DNA from: Candidatus Jidaibacter sp.
Lineage (GTDB): Bacteria; Pseudomonadota; Alphaproteobacteria; Rickettsiales; Midichloriaceae
Assembly (NCBI GenBank): GCA_021298045.1
Contig: JAJTHY010000081.1
Coordinates: forward strand, 1 to 19,460
Direction: 5' to 3'
DNA: 19,460 bases
Shown piece by piece: positions 8,092 through 15,215 of the stretch. Numbering within the stretch: the first letter of the stretch is position 1; every line of letters begins with the position of its first letter. The position numbers were made by a program, and so were the translations under genes. The notes below the pieces were generated by a model. The model was not told the DNA's origin. It worked only from the letters and a program-made list of their open reading frames with translations, and did not search any database.

Positions 8092-8241
8092 ATCAAATTC
8101 TTTATTCTGATCATAGTATACTTGAAATTATTATGGATAATTTAGACATGTTCAGCTATCATGCGCAAGAGTATTTGGCTCTAAGTTTTTGTGTTTGAAG
8201 ATACAGAAAAGCCTGTGCTGCTGCTTTATAGAAAGAAATAA
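8088..8241 (+). pseudogene. Small ORF coupled to alkD, apparently frameshifted
   Basis: The ATG at 8088 overlaps the AlkD stop (ATGA). The frame gives 36 residues, MNQILYSDHSILEIIMDN and onward, ending at 8198. Removing one T from a run of five T near 8186-8190 would continue it in a new frame as FVFEDTEKPVLLLYRKK to a stop at 8239-8241, about 50 residues in all. The charged, protein-like character of that second part suggests one original gene broken by a homopolymer slip, or a sequencing error, or programmed slippage. I do not recognise the family. Confidence 0.45.
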
Positions 8242-8247
8242 TTGATC

Positions 8248-9399
8248 ATGCGCATTTTCCTCATCATTTTTTCACTTTTTGTTTTTAATCATGCATTTGC
8301 ATGTGATCACAGCATTGAATTCCCTAGCCTAACAGGCCCCCATTCCGTTGGTTACAAAAACCTCGAATTTACGGATGAGGGCCGAGACGACCCTTATAAT
8401 TCAGGGCATCCTCGCAAAATTAAGGTCACTGTTTATTATCCATCAAGCAACACGCCAAAGCTTGAACCTTACGGCGATGAGGAGGTTGATTTTTGGGGAA
8501 CAGAGTTACAGGAGCCTCTAGAATCTAAAGATATCACGCAGGAAGAATTTGAATCGATTCTGCGCGAACTTAAATGTACTCAGGTTTTTAAAGCCAAAGA
8601 TGCAACGACTGAGGCCGGTCCCTTTCCTGTCATTTTATTTGAGCATGGGTTTGGGGTTACTGCGGGTTCCTACCAACGGATGCTTTTGGAACTCGTTAGT
8701 CATGGGTATGTTGTTATCGCGCCCGGTCATCCAAATATTGCTACTACAGTCATTTTTAATGATGGGGAAACCGCATTTCTTAAGGCGGGTCGGAATGCGC
8801 TTATGTTTGAAACAGCATTTTTGGACACTCAGTTTGTTTTGAGACAAATCGATGCTATCGCCTCCACCATCCCTTCAATGGATCTTACAAAAATAGGTAT
8901 GATTGGACATTCTTTGGGGGGAGCTACCACAATCAAAACAACGCGAATCAATCCACATATTCTTGCAGGGATTAGTATGGATGCTCCTATTAGCCATGAT
9001 ACCTATGATTATGATGGCGACGAACGCAGCGTTAGTAACCTGGATTCTGATATTGAATTAGATTATGGCTCAGATTTTGAGAAACCATTTCTGCATATAT
9101 TCGCAGGTAAGCCGATGTGCGACCCATCATCCGTTCACCTCAAGAATAATAATTTTAAAGCTGTTATCAAAGGGACTGAACATAATTCATTTGCGGATCA
9201 CGGCATTTTAAAAGGTAAAATTAGCGTACTTAAAGAAAAAGGATGGCACTTGGGCGCGGGTAATGCCGATGCGTCCTCTTACCAAACAGAAATGATTCAA
9301 TTGATCCAATCATTTTTCGACAAGTTTCTAAAAAACACACCTGTTAACCTGATGCAGAAAAATAGTGACGTTATCAGCGTTGAAACAACAAAAGATTAG
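8248..9399 (+). CDS. Secreted alpha/beta hydrolase, PAF-acetylhydrolase-like
   Basis: The product has 383 residues from the ATG at 8248; a TTG two codons earlier is also open. A signal peptide is clear: MRIFLIIFSLFVFNHAFA, then C19, with signal peptidase I cleavage likely because the residues before C19 do not make a good lipobox. The nucleophile elbow is GHSLGG (Ser222), the oxyanion strand is FPVILFEHGFG, and a late THE-type histidine is in GTEHNSFADH. The overall pattern (LELVSHGYVVIAPGHPNIATT) fits the platelet-activating-factor acetylhydrolase/dienelactone hydrolase-like esterases, which cleave short or oxidised phospholipid acyl chains. Export would suit action on host lipids, but that is inference. 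It is convergent with the next operon, 5 nt away. Confidence 0.85.
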   Translation: MRIFLIIFSLFVFNHAFACDHSIEFPSLTGPHSVGYKNLEFTDEGRDDPYNSGHPRKIKVTVYYPSSNTPKLEPYGDEEVDFWGTELQEPLESKDITQEEFESILRELKCTQVFKAKDATTEAGPFPVILFEHGFGVTAGSYQRMLLELVSHGYVVIAPGHPNIATTVIFNDGETAFLKAGRNALMFETAFLDTQFVLRQIDAIASTIPSMDLTKIGMIGHSLGGATTIKTTRINPHILAGISMDAPISHDTYDYDGDERSVSNLDSDIELDYGSDFEKPFLHIFAGKPMCDPSSVHLKNNNFKAVIKGTEHNSFADHGILKGKISVLKEKGWHLGAGNADASSYQTEMIQLIQSFFDKFLKNTPVNLMQKNSDVISVETTKD

Positions 9400-9404
9400 C
9401 GAGA

Positions 9405-9815
9405 TCATTCCGACAGCACCTTTAGTCCAAACATTTCTTCTTGCTCTGACCAAAGCACCGGTACGTTATTCATTAAGTCAGATAATTTTAAATGCCTTGG
9501 CTGCTCGCCAAATAAAATGGCCTCTTTTAATTTCGGTGCTAAAAAATTTAAACGCAAGATCAGCTGGACGTACTTGGCGGTAACATCGTATCGCTCACAT
9601 AATTCTTTCATGCCACTGCACTTGCCGGATTTTAATTGACGTTGCCATAAATGAGCTTTCACCAAGGCTTTTATTAACGTGAGATCAACGCTGGAATCCT
9701 CTGATGCCGGTTGCACCCCCTGTGGTGCTAATATCATTTTTCGCCCGCCGCGTTTTTTAAGTTTAAGCGGCATAAAAACAGATATCTCTCCCTCAATAGT
9801 ACTGGTCTGGATCAT
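9405..9815 (-). CDS. Small helix-turn-helix partner of the serine recombinase
   Basis: A 136-residue protein whose middle (about 60-105) reads KAHLWQRQLKSGKCSGMKEL, then CERYDVTAKYVQLILRLNFL, then APKLKEAILFGEQP. This helix-turn-helix pattern is seen, as I recall, in small proteins encoded directly downstream of large serine recombinases in many alphaproteobacteria, whose function is not established. Its ATG overlaps the recombinase stop by 4 nt. A role as directionality or accessory DNA-binding factor is a reasonable inference. A basic segment, PLKLKKRGGRK, lies near the N-terminus. Confidence 0.75.
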   Translation of the reverse strand: MIQTSTIEGEISVFMPLKLKKRGGRKMILAPQGVQPASEDSSVDLTLIKALVKAHLWQRQLKSGKCSGMKELCERYDVTAKYVQLILRLNFLAPKLKEAILFGEQPRHLKLSDLMNNVPVLWSEQEEMFGLKVLSE

Positions 9816-11107
9816 ACTGTTGCCTCATCTTGCGTTTCTAATAGAAGGCTTTGTAAGCCATTTTGGTTAATGCGCACATCGATCCCTTCGGTGCTGACAT
9901 AAACGGCACGTATCAGCGTGTGGATTATTTTTTGTTGCTCGATGGGGAATAAATTCTGCCATACCGCGTCGATGTCTTTGAGTAGATTAAATACTTGGAC
10001 TTTACCCAGCCCCGCATTTTCTAAGAGCAGGCTTGTTTGGGCAGCGACTTCTGGTGATTTTAGAACATGCCTTCCCTGCTGGATAACAAAATGCTCCACT
10101 TCACCTGCAGCAAGATAAGAATTAATGCCATGGCACTCGATACCTCGCAGCACGTTACTGCAGGCATAATAGCGGTATTGACGGTTCTTTTTGGCAGTAT
10201 AGGTTGGCGTCATGGGTATGTTGCAAGCTTGGCAGTGGATAATACCTTTGAGTAACACCGGTGATTTGCAAAAGGCGGAATTACGTTTGGGGGCTGTTTT
10301 AAAAGTTGCTTGCGCGCGATCCCATAAATCTTGATCAATGATGGCATCATGTAATCCTGCAAACTCTTTATCTTTGTGGCGTATTTTACCAACATAAACG
10401 GGGTTTGTGAGGATACGGCGCAATGAGGCCTTAGTAAATCTGGCCCCACCGATGTCTTTGCCGGTCTTAGCGGTAAATTGTTTGGAGTGATAACCGTCGG
10501 TATTTAATTCTTTAGCCAAATGAGTGGCAGATGCCAGCACTAAAAACCGCGTAAAGATATGCTCTATTAATTTAGCTTCAGGTGCGTTAATCACCAATTT
10601 TCGATCAATAATGTCGTACCCAAGCGGTGGATTACCACCCATCCACATACCTTTTTGTTTGGAGGCTGCAAATTTATCGCGGATGCGTTCACCAGTGAGC
10701 TCTCGTTCATATTGGGCGAAACTCAAAAGCACATTGAGCATCAACCGCCCCATAGAACTGGCGGTATTAAAGCTTTGCGTCACGGATACAAAGGTCACAT
10801 TGTGACGATCAAATAAATCCACGATTTTAGTAAAATCAAGCAGTGAGCGCGACAAGCGATCGATTTTATAAACGATAACGCAATCAATAAGCCCTGCAGC
10901 GATGTCATCAAATAATTCTTTCAAAGCTGGGCGCTCTAAAGTCCCACCAGAAAAACCACCGTCATCATAGTACTTAGGCAACATCTGCCAGCCTTCATGC
11001 ATGGGCTTGCTATCTGCCAAAATCTGTTTTAGCTTCTCATTGCTCAGGCACGCGAGGCTTGTTGAGATTTTGCTGTATTGTTTGATCCGAGCGCTGTTAT
11101 TATTCAT
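9812..11107 (-). CDS. Large serine recombinase with atypical N-terminus
   Basis: A 431-residue site-specific recombinase. The resolvase catalytic domain is clear from about residue 37: EGWQMLPKYYDDGGFSGG, VIVYKIDRLSRSLLDF (R84, R87 equivalents of the active-site arginines), VTQSFNTASSMGRLMLNVLL and SFAQYERELTGERIRDK. A 'recombinase' domain (PPLGYDI...LRRILTNPVYVGK) and a zinc ribbon (CQAC...YYACSN...IECHG) follow. The expected start, Y-x-R-x-S-T then an EEGL...SLDAQREAC segment, is replaced by QYSKISTSLACLSNEKLKQI, so the catalytic serine is probably S15, but the usual helix is altered and shortened. The gene overlaps fic by 8 nt and its partner by 4 nt. It may be damaged or divergent. Confidence 0.88.
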   Translation of the reverse strand: MNNNSARIKQYSKISTSLACLSNEKLKQILADSKPMHEGWQMLPKYYDDGGFSGGTLERPALKELFDDIAAGLIDCVIVYKIDRLSRSLLDFTKIVDLFDRHNVTFVSVTQSFNTASSMGRLMLNVLLSFAQYERELTGERIRDKFAASKQKGMWMGGNPPLGYDIIDRKLVINAPEAKLIEHIFTRFLVLASATHLAKELNTDGYHSKQFTAKTGKDIGGARFTKASLRRILTNPVYVGKIRHKDKEFAGLHDAIIDQDLWDRAQATFKTAPKRNSAFCKSPVLLKGIIHCQACNIPMTPTYTAKKNRQYRYYACSNVLRGIECHGINSYLAAGEVEHFVIQQGRHVLKSPEVAAQTSLLLENAGLGKVQVFNLLKDIDAVWQNLFPIEQQKIIHTLIRAVYVSTEGIDVRINQNGLQSLLLETQDEATV

Positions 11108-12260
11108 AAATATCCGCCCTGATTTTTGTAGGCTCTTCTAGAATGTTTAATATTGCAGTCGCACAGTAGACTTTGTCCCGCTTATTATCATTAGTCTTTT
11201 TAATAATGCCCGCAGACTCAAGTTTTTGAACACCTCTTTGGGCGGTGCTGTAGGCAATCCCCAGATCTTCAGCAATTTTACTGGTGGTGAAATAAGGATT
11301 CACAGCCAAATGCTGCACCAGGTCCACAGGAACTTGGGAACCACTGCTTGCAACATCAATTTTCCATTGATTTAATAATTCATTGATGCGCTCAGCGCGT
11401 GATAAAACATCTTCCGATTGGACAGCAACGCCATTGAGAAAATAAATGAGCCACTCATGCCAAGTGCCTTTTGAACTGACATTATAAAGCTGTTTATAAT
11501 ACTCATCGCGTGTCGCTTCAAAAAATGCAGATAAATATAATAATGGTGAAGGCAGCATTCTTTGTTCAACCAGAAACAACATAATCAGTAATCGCCCAAC
11601 ACGCCCATTGCCATCTAAAAAGGGATGGATGGCTTCAAATTGATAATGACAAAGCGCTATATGGATCAAGGGCGGTAATGATCTATCATGCAAAAAGTTT
11701 TCCAATTCTCCCAGGCAATCTATTAAATTATCAGGGGGTGGTGGCACAAACTTGGCTGTGTTCAGCGTACAGCCGGGAGATCCAATCCAATTCTGACTGT
11801 GCCTAAATTCCCCAGGAGTTGCATGAGATCCTCTAACGCCTTGCATTAAGTGCTCATGGATTTCTTTGATAAGACGTAACGATAATGGCAGCTCTGTTAA
11901 CCGACCAAGCCCATAATCAAGAGCCTTGATGTAGTTTTGCACCTCTTGAAGATCGTCGGGGTTTTGCTTTACATGGGCACCGGCGCTCGCGGCTAAGATT
12001 TCCCCTAGGGTTGCTTGGGTGCCTTCAATCTTGCTGGACAGCACCGCTTCTCGGGTGATAAATAGGCGCATTAAAAGGTGAGGATTGGGTAACTTACTGC
12101 CTTCGCGCGCTAGTTTTCCAAGCAAGAAATCAGCGCGGGATAGGCTGTTAACCACCGCATTATCCCACTCCAGTTTGGGTGGCAAACTATGGGGCACAAA
12201 GGCATTATACCCTTTGGGTGATTTAACGATTTGTCCTGCGGGGGACTGTTGTATATCCAT
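11100..12260 (-). CDS. Fic-domain AMP-transferase with C-terminal winged helix
   Basis: A 386-residue class II Fic protein. The catalytic motif is complete, HPFLDGNGRVGR (H212-R223), so AMP transfer from ATP to a target hydroxyl is expected. The inhibitory-helix motif (S/T)xxxE(G/N) is present N-terminally as SSKIEG (S75-G80), which would keep the enzyme off until relieved. A winged helix at about 310-375 (YFTTSKIAEDLGIAYSTAQRGVQKLESAGI, written here as the family HTH then wing) suggests DNA binding and self-regulation. The ATG at 12260 follows a weak AGAGG. It is the first gene of an operon with the recombinase (8-nt overlap) and the HTH partner. The AMPylation target is unknown. Confidence 0.93.
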   Translation of the reverse strand: MDIQQSPAGQIVKSPKGYNAFVPHSLPPKLEWDNAVVNSLSRADFLLGKLAREGSKLPNPHLLMRLFITREAVLSSKIEGTQATLGEILAASAGAHVKQNPDDLQEVQNYIKALDYGLGRLTELPLSLRLIKEIHEHLMQGVRGSHATPGEFRHSQNWIGSPGCTLNTAKFVPPPPDNLIDCLGELENFLHDRSLPPLIHIALCHYQFEAIHPFLDGNGRVGRLLIMLFLVEQRMLPSPLLYLSAFFEATRDEYYKQLYNVSSKGTWHEWLIYFLNGVAVQSEDVLSRAERINELLNQWKIDVASSGSQVPVDLVQHLAVNPYFTTSKIAEDLGIAYSTAQRGVQKLESAGIIKKTNDNKRDKVYCATAILNILEEPTKIRADIYE

Positions 12261-12289
12261 GTAACTGGCCTCTATTTGATTATGCTTAC

Positions 12290-12318
12290 ATCATAACCTT
12301 TGTTATCGAAAAAGTCAA
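12290..12318 (-). promoter_or_regulatory. Promoter of the fic-recombinase operon
   Basis: On the minus strand, TTGACT (12313-12318) and TATGAT (12290-12295) are 17 nt apart, a good sigma70-type promoter about 30 nt before the fic start codon. A TTATCGA motif lies within the spacer (12303-12309), where a bound protein would repress. Confidence 0.7.
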
Positions 12319-12453
12319 TATCCGATAATAGCGCCATTTCTTATCACCACTCGTGAGAATAAGGATGCAGGATATTATCGGATATCATATAAATCGATAA
12401 TAGCGGCATTTCTTATCACCACGGATGGTGATAATTGGTAGCATTATTATCGA
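12302..12453. promoter_or_regulatory. Cluster of five TTATCGR motifs with a 72-bp direct repeat (putative Fic operators)
   Basis: TTATCGA or TTATCGG occurs on one strand or the other at about 12303, 12323, 12375, 12395 and 12447. A 28-bp segment at 12323-12350 recurs at 12395-12422 with one mismatch. An 8-bp perfect inverted repeat, TTATCACC/GGTGATAA, lies at 12413-12420 and 12427-12434. The cluster covers and precedes the fic promoter. Recognition by the Fic winged helix is inference. Confidence 0.6.
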
Positions 12454-12489
12454 AATCTGCTAGAATCGCTTTCGGTGAAGTTGATATTC

Positions 12490-12857
12490 CCCACCCAGTT
12501 TGGAGGTGGTTATTTTAAAGGATGCCAAACTCCGCCAGTTTACAGCGCTCGAACTTTTTGGGCGTGAATTTCTAAATTATCAAAAGCCCCTCTGAACCCC
12601 AGTATTCATAGGCTTTAGCGCATTTTAGTCCTCCTACACATGCGTACCTAGAGAATCGCAAAATCACCGATTTTACCCCAAAATCTCCCTTTTTACTCTC
12701 CGTTTCTCCGTTACATGCGAACGTCGGTCGTCAAGGTACGCATGTCCAGAACCGTTGATTTTACTGGGTTTTCTTAAAATGGGTCTTGAGGTTCGTTATT
12801 GGGGCGGAGATGGGGAAGATAGTCCTGAAAAACGAGAATTTTCTTGAAATGAATGCA
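12490..12857. repeat. Copy B of the ~370-bp non-coding interspersed repeat
   Basis: Same orientation as the copy at about 2192-2560. The internal inverted pair is here an 11-bp match (ACATGCGTACC at 12638-12648, GGTACGCATGT at 12735-12745), and the left-end hairpin is CCACC...GGTGG near 12491-12510. Substitutions are scattered throughout, with no codon-like periodicity that I could see. Beyond it, 12858-13009 is AT-rich with no gene found. Confidence 0.85.
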
Positions 12858-13009
12858 ATACATGTTACGCGGAATGAATGGCATTTTATTAAAAATATAT
12901 ATATTATTTAACTAAATTGTATGGCTGATAAAATTGAAAAATGGGACTTAGCGTCTTATTTTCTTAAGTATCTAGGGCGGGTGCTCGGAGACAAAAGCGA
13001 GGAAGAAAT

Positions 13010-13297
13010 ATGCATTATTTAATATTTATGATAGTTATCTCACTTGGATTTGCCAGCACTTCGTACGCTAAGGTAATCGAATATAAGCTAAAGGTAAACG
13101 AGCAAAAAGTCAATATTTCTGGCAAAGAATTTAGCGATAGTGCGGAAAGAGCGATCACTATTTTTGATGAAGTAGAGTTGTCCGCATCAGACGAAGTTCG
13201 GGATTTAATGCTAGATGCATTTTATAAAAGTACTGTTTTAGAATTGCATTTCTGGAACGATTCATATAATCAAGTTGTTTTTGACGCATTTGTTTAG
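13010..13297 (+). CDS. Small exported protein; start resembles a multicopper oxidase
   Basis: A 95-residue product with a good ribosome binding site (GAGGAAG) and a signal peptide, MHYLIFMIVISLGFASTSYA. The next 20 residues, KVIEYKLKVNEQKVNISGKE, resemble the first strand of CopA-type multicopper oxidases. The copper-binding continuation (GGIPGPTLR, HWHG) is absent; instead an unrelated acidic stretch, SASDEVRDLMLDAFYKS, follows. It is either a 5' fragment of an oxidase gene fused to other sequence by deletion, or a genuine small periplasmic protein. The neighbouring genes are also broken, which favours the first view. Confidence 0.55.
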   Translation: MHYLIFMIVISLGFASTSYAKVIEYKLKVNEQKVNISGKEFSDSAERAITIFDEVELSASDEVRDLMLDAFYKSTVLELHFWNDSYNQVVFDAFV

Positions 13298-13424
13298 GAA
13301 GCATCCACATAATACAAAATCTTTTTAGCTAGCTTATCGAGAGCATGGGCCTCTCCAGCAATGCTCAATCTAGTTGATTCTACTGCAGTATCGCCATTTA
13401 ATGTCGCGTATATTAGTCTTTATC
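13294..13424 (-). pseudogene. C-terminal remnant of an unidentified gene
   Basis: On the minus strand an open stretch of about 42 codons ends in a stop at 13294-13296. It translates to a protein-like helix, GDTAVESTRLSIAGEAHALD, then KLAKKILYYVDAS. There is no start codon, and an in-frame stop lies just upstream. It overlaps the end of the preceding plus-strand gene by 4 nt. The family is not recognised, and a chance open frame cannot be excluded. Confidence 0.35.
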
Positions 13425-13465
13425 AGTTGTAATGATTGATACAAAACTCTTTAGATTGACACGAC

Positions 13466-13506
13466 TTGACTTTGGGGTTAATGTTTGTTATGCTAGTCAT
13501 TAATGA
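13466..13506 (+). promoter_or_regulatory. Promoter and palindrome upstream of the HipB-like gene
   Basis: TTGACT (13466-13471), a 17-nt spacer and TATGCT (13489-13494) form a sigma70-like promoter. A 10-bp perfect palindrome, TCATTAATGA, at 13497-13506 covers the expected transcription start and is a likely operator for the encoded HTH protein, since hipB-type antitoxins repress their own operons. Confidence 0.55.
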
Positions 13507-13539
13507 TATTTGTGACTGCTATAAAGCACTTAAGAGAAG

Positions 13540-13872
13540 ATGATGACAAATTTACCCATCCCTGTAATAAGCGCTTTGCGAAAATTAGGGCAGGATATCA
13601 ATGATGCAAGGCGTCGCAGGCGTATCACCGCCCAGCTTATGGCTCAGCGCGCTGGCTTATCAAGGTCCACTATTGGAAAAATTGAAAAGGGAGATCCAAC
13701 TACCTCTATGGGTAGTTATGGCGCAGTACTCTTTGTTCTGGGGATGGAAAAGCGCCTGAGCGATTTAGTCGATAGTATACATGATCTCGTTGGGCGCAGA
13801 CTTGAGGATGAAAATTTACCACAAAGGGTTCGTATCCCTAGCAAAATAAATGAGAAAAGCAATGAGCAGTAA
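13540..13872 (+). CDS. XRE/HipB-type helix-turn-helix regulator (putative antitoxin)
   Basis: A 110-residue protein with a Cro/C1-type HTH at about 27-75: RRRRRITAQLMAQRAGLSRS, then TIGKIEKGDPTTSMGSYGAV. This matches the small HTH proteins found before hipA-type kinase toxins. The downstream reading frame starts inside its last codons (ATG at 13862) and begins like hipA, but is split by an insertion sequence. Two tandem ATG codons (13540, 13543) follow AAGAGAAG; the second has the better spacing. With its toxin destroyed it would be an orphan antitoxin. Confidence 0.85.
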   Translation: MMTNLPIPVISALRKLGQDINDARRRRRITAQLMAQRAGLSRSTIGKIEKGDPTTSMGSYGAVLFVLGMEKRLSDLVDSIHDLVGRRLEDENLPQRVRIPSKINEKSNEQ

Positions 13873-13897
13873 AGAAATTATTGTTTGGATTTCTTTA

Positions 13898-14737
13898 GGT
13901 AGTGTCGACATTTATTTTAACCATAGATAAATTCCAGCAAGGAGAACGAAGGCAAGATAAGCAATATCAAGCTTGTCATACCTGGTGGCTACGCGTCTAA
14001 AGTGCTTTAATTTATTGAACATACGCTCAATTAAATTGCGCTCTTTATACAATTCTTGATCATAATATCGTGGAGTTTTTCTTTGGGATCTTAGAGGTAT
14101 AACAGACTGCGCTTGTAAGGATTTTGCAGCATCTACCATATAATTGGCATCATATCCTTTGTCAGCAATTAATGCTGACATTGTTTGACCATCTATCAGA
14201 TCTAAAGCTTTAATATAATCAGATCTCTGACCTGCTGTTACAAAAAATCTAATGGGGTTGCCAAGAGCATCGCATGCAGCATGGAGCTTGCTACTAAATC
14301 CCCCTTTTGATCTTCCTAGCCCTTGTTCTTGCATACCAGTTTCTGTATTTTTTTAAAGCACCAGCAGCATGCTGATGCGCCCTTACGATTGTAGAGTCAA
14401 TCTTTATCCACTCATTATCAGCATCTACAGCCAACGTATTGAATATCATCTGCCAAATTCCAGCTTTAGCCCATCTCATGAACCTTTTGTGTACTGTTGA
14501 CCACTTGCCATACTCTGCAGGTAAAGCTCTCCAAGGCGCCACAGTCCTCGCAACCCACATCACAGCCCTTATAAATCCTCTATTATCATACCCAGAGCGC
14601 CCTCTATCGCCTAACTTGCCAGGCAAACTGTCCTTGATCCTCTCCCATTGATCTTCTCTTAAATCTTATAACATGCCATTCCATAATCTTTTTATTCGTC
14701 TATTATACCATTCGATATATTAAATGTCGACACTACC
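13898..14737 (-). mobile_element. IS5-family (IS427-like) insertion sequence, 840 bp
   Basis: Perfect 17-bp terminal inverted repeats, GGTAGTGTCGACATTTA (13898-13914) and its complement (14721-14737), are flanked by a TA on each side. The element holds two overlapping minus-strand transposase frames, as in IS elements that use programmed frameshifting. Size, ends and protein sequence fit the IS427-type group of the IS5 family. It splits a hipA-like gene. Confidence 0.92.
13912..14674 (-). CDS. IS5-family transposase in two frames, with an early stop
   Basis: The first frame (to 14294) encodes the N-terminal region with LPGKLGDRGRSGYDNRGFIR and ends in DNEWIKIDSTIVRAHQHAAG, which carries the first DDE aspartate. 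A run of seven A (near 14353-14359) just after it would allow a -1 shift into the second frame, which continues QGLGRSKGGFSSKLHAACD, LIADKGYDANY and YKERNLIERMFNKLKHFRRV (second D and the E). The native start is probably the ATG at 14672-14674, but its third codon is TAA (14666-14668), followed in frame by DLREDQWERIKDSLPGK. Unless translation starts at the downstream TTG (14626), this copy is likely inactive. Confidence 0.85.
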
Positions 14738-14815
14738 TAAGCAATCCAGAAACACCAGTCTTGGTGGTCTTTCCAGAGGTTTGGCGTAGCGTAGGGCAGC
14801 GGAGGCAATGCTTTA

Positions 14816-15211
14816 TCAATGTGAAACGGTTAGGAGGTCTTTATACATCCTGTCAAAAACATAAGCTCCAAGCTCAAGCCCTTGCTTAATAAAATACTGT
14901 TTTTGTGGGTCATCCCATGATTTTTCTACCACACTAAAAAATTCTTCTGCATGGCGATGATCAATCTCTGAATGCAGTTTATAATGAACAAGGTCTTTAT
15001 CTTTTACCCAACCACGTTCAACAATTGCTTTGCCAATAATAGCCGAGATGTCCGCAAAGGACATTTCTATAATACCCATGCACCCAATACCCACCTCGAA
15101 TTCATAAAATGTGCATGAGGTGTTCAAAACACTGTTGAATGCTCTCACTTTAGGACTTAAAGTTGTATCATCTAGTTTGGCAGTGCTCTTAATGGAGGCA
15201 ACAAAACGCAT
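14816..15211 (-). pseudogene. C-terminal half of a CADD/TenA-fold (haem-oxygenase-like) protein
   Basis: 131 codons resembling the C-terminal half of the CADD/PqqC-like diiron oxygenase group (normally about 230 residues). Members include the chlamydial protein that makes p-aminobenzoate for folate. Likely metal ligands seen are E38 (YEFEVGIG), E49 (GIIEMSF), H80, D84 and H87 (KLHSEIDHRHAEEFF). An in-frame TAA directly precedes the ATG at 15211, and the family's N-terminal half with its further ligands is absent. The break coincides with the junction to a plasmid-like gene fragment on the opposite strand, so this is probably a deletion scar. The family assignment is from pattern memory. Confidence 0.6.
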
Positions 15212-15215
15212 TTAG

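Larger units (their letters stand above)
13862..14815 (+). pseudogene. hipA-like toxin gene, interrupted by an insertion sequence and truncated
   Basis: The ATG at 13862 overlaps the HTH gene by 11 nt and reads MSSKEIIVWISL up to the insertion sequence. After the element and one copy of its TA target, the frame resumes at 14740 as SNPETPVLV, as in the N-terminal domain of HipA-family kinases (a P-x-L-V-G-R-L pattern is usual). It then loses the family pattern (VFPEVWRSVGQRRQCF), probably by a frameshift, and runs into the end of a convergent gene fragment. The kinase domain is absent. The assignment rests on position, overlap and the short N-terminal match. Confidence 0.6.

Noticed and set aside
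8248..8305. Lipoprotein signal on the esterase
   Set aside because: The residues before C19 (HAFA) do not form a normal lipobox; an ordinary signal peptide is likelier.
12302..12453. CRISPR-like repeat array
   Set aside because: Only two near-identical 28-bp units with one interval, no further repeats and no cas genes; an operator cluster explains it better.
14738..14815. Possible tRNA-like GC-rich stretch after the IS
   Set aside because: No cloverleaf, anticodon stem or T-loop consensus could be found; it continues the hipA-like remnant.
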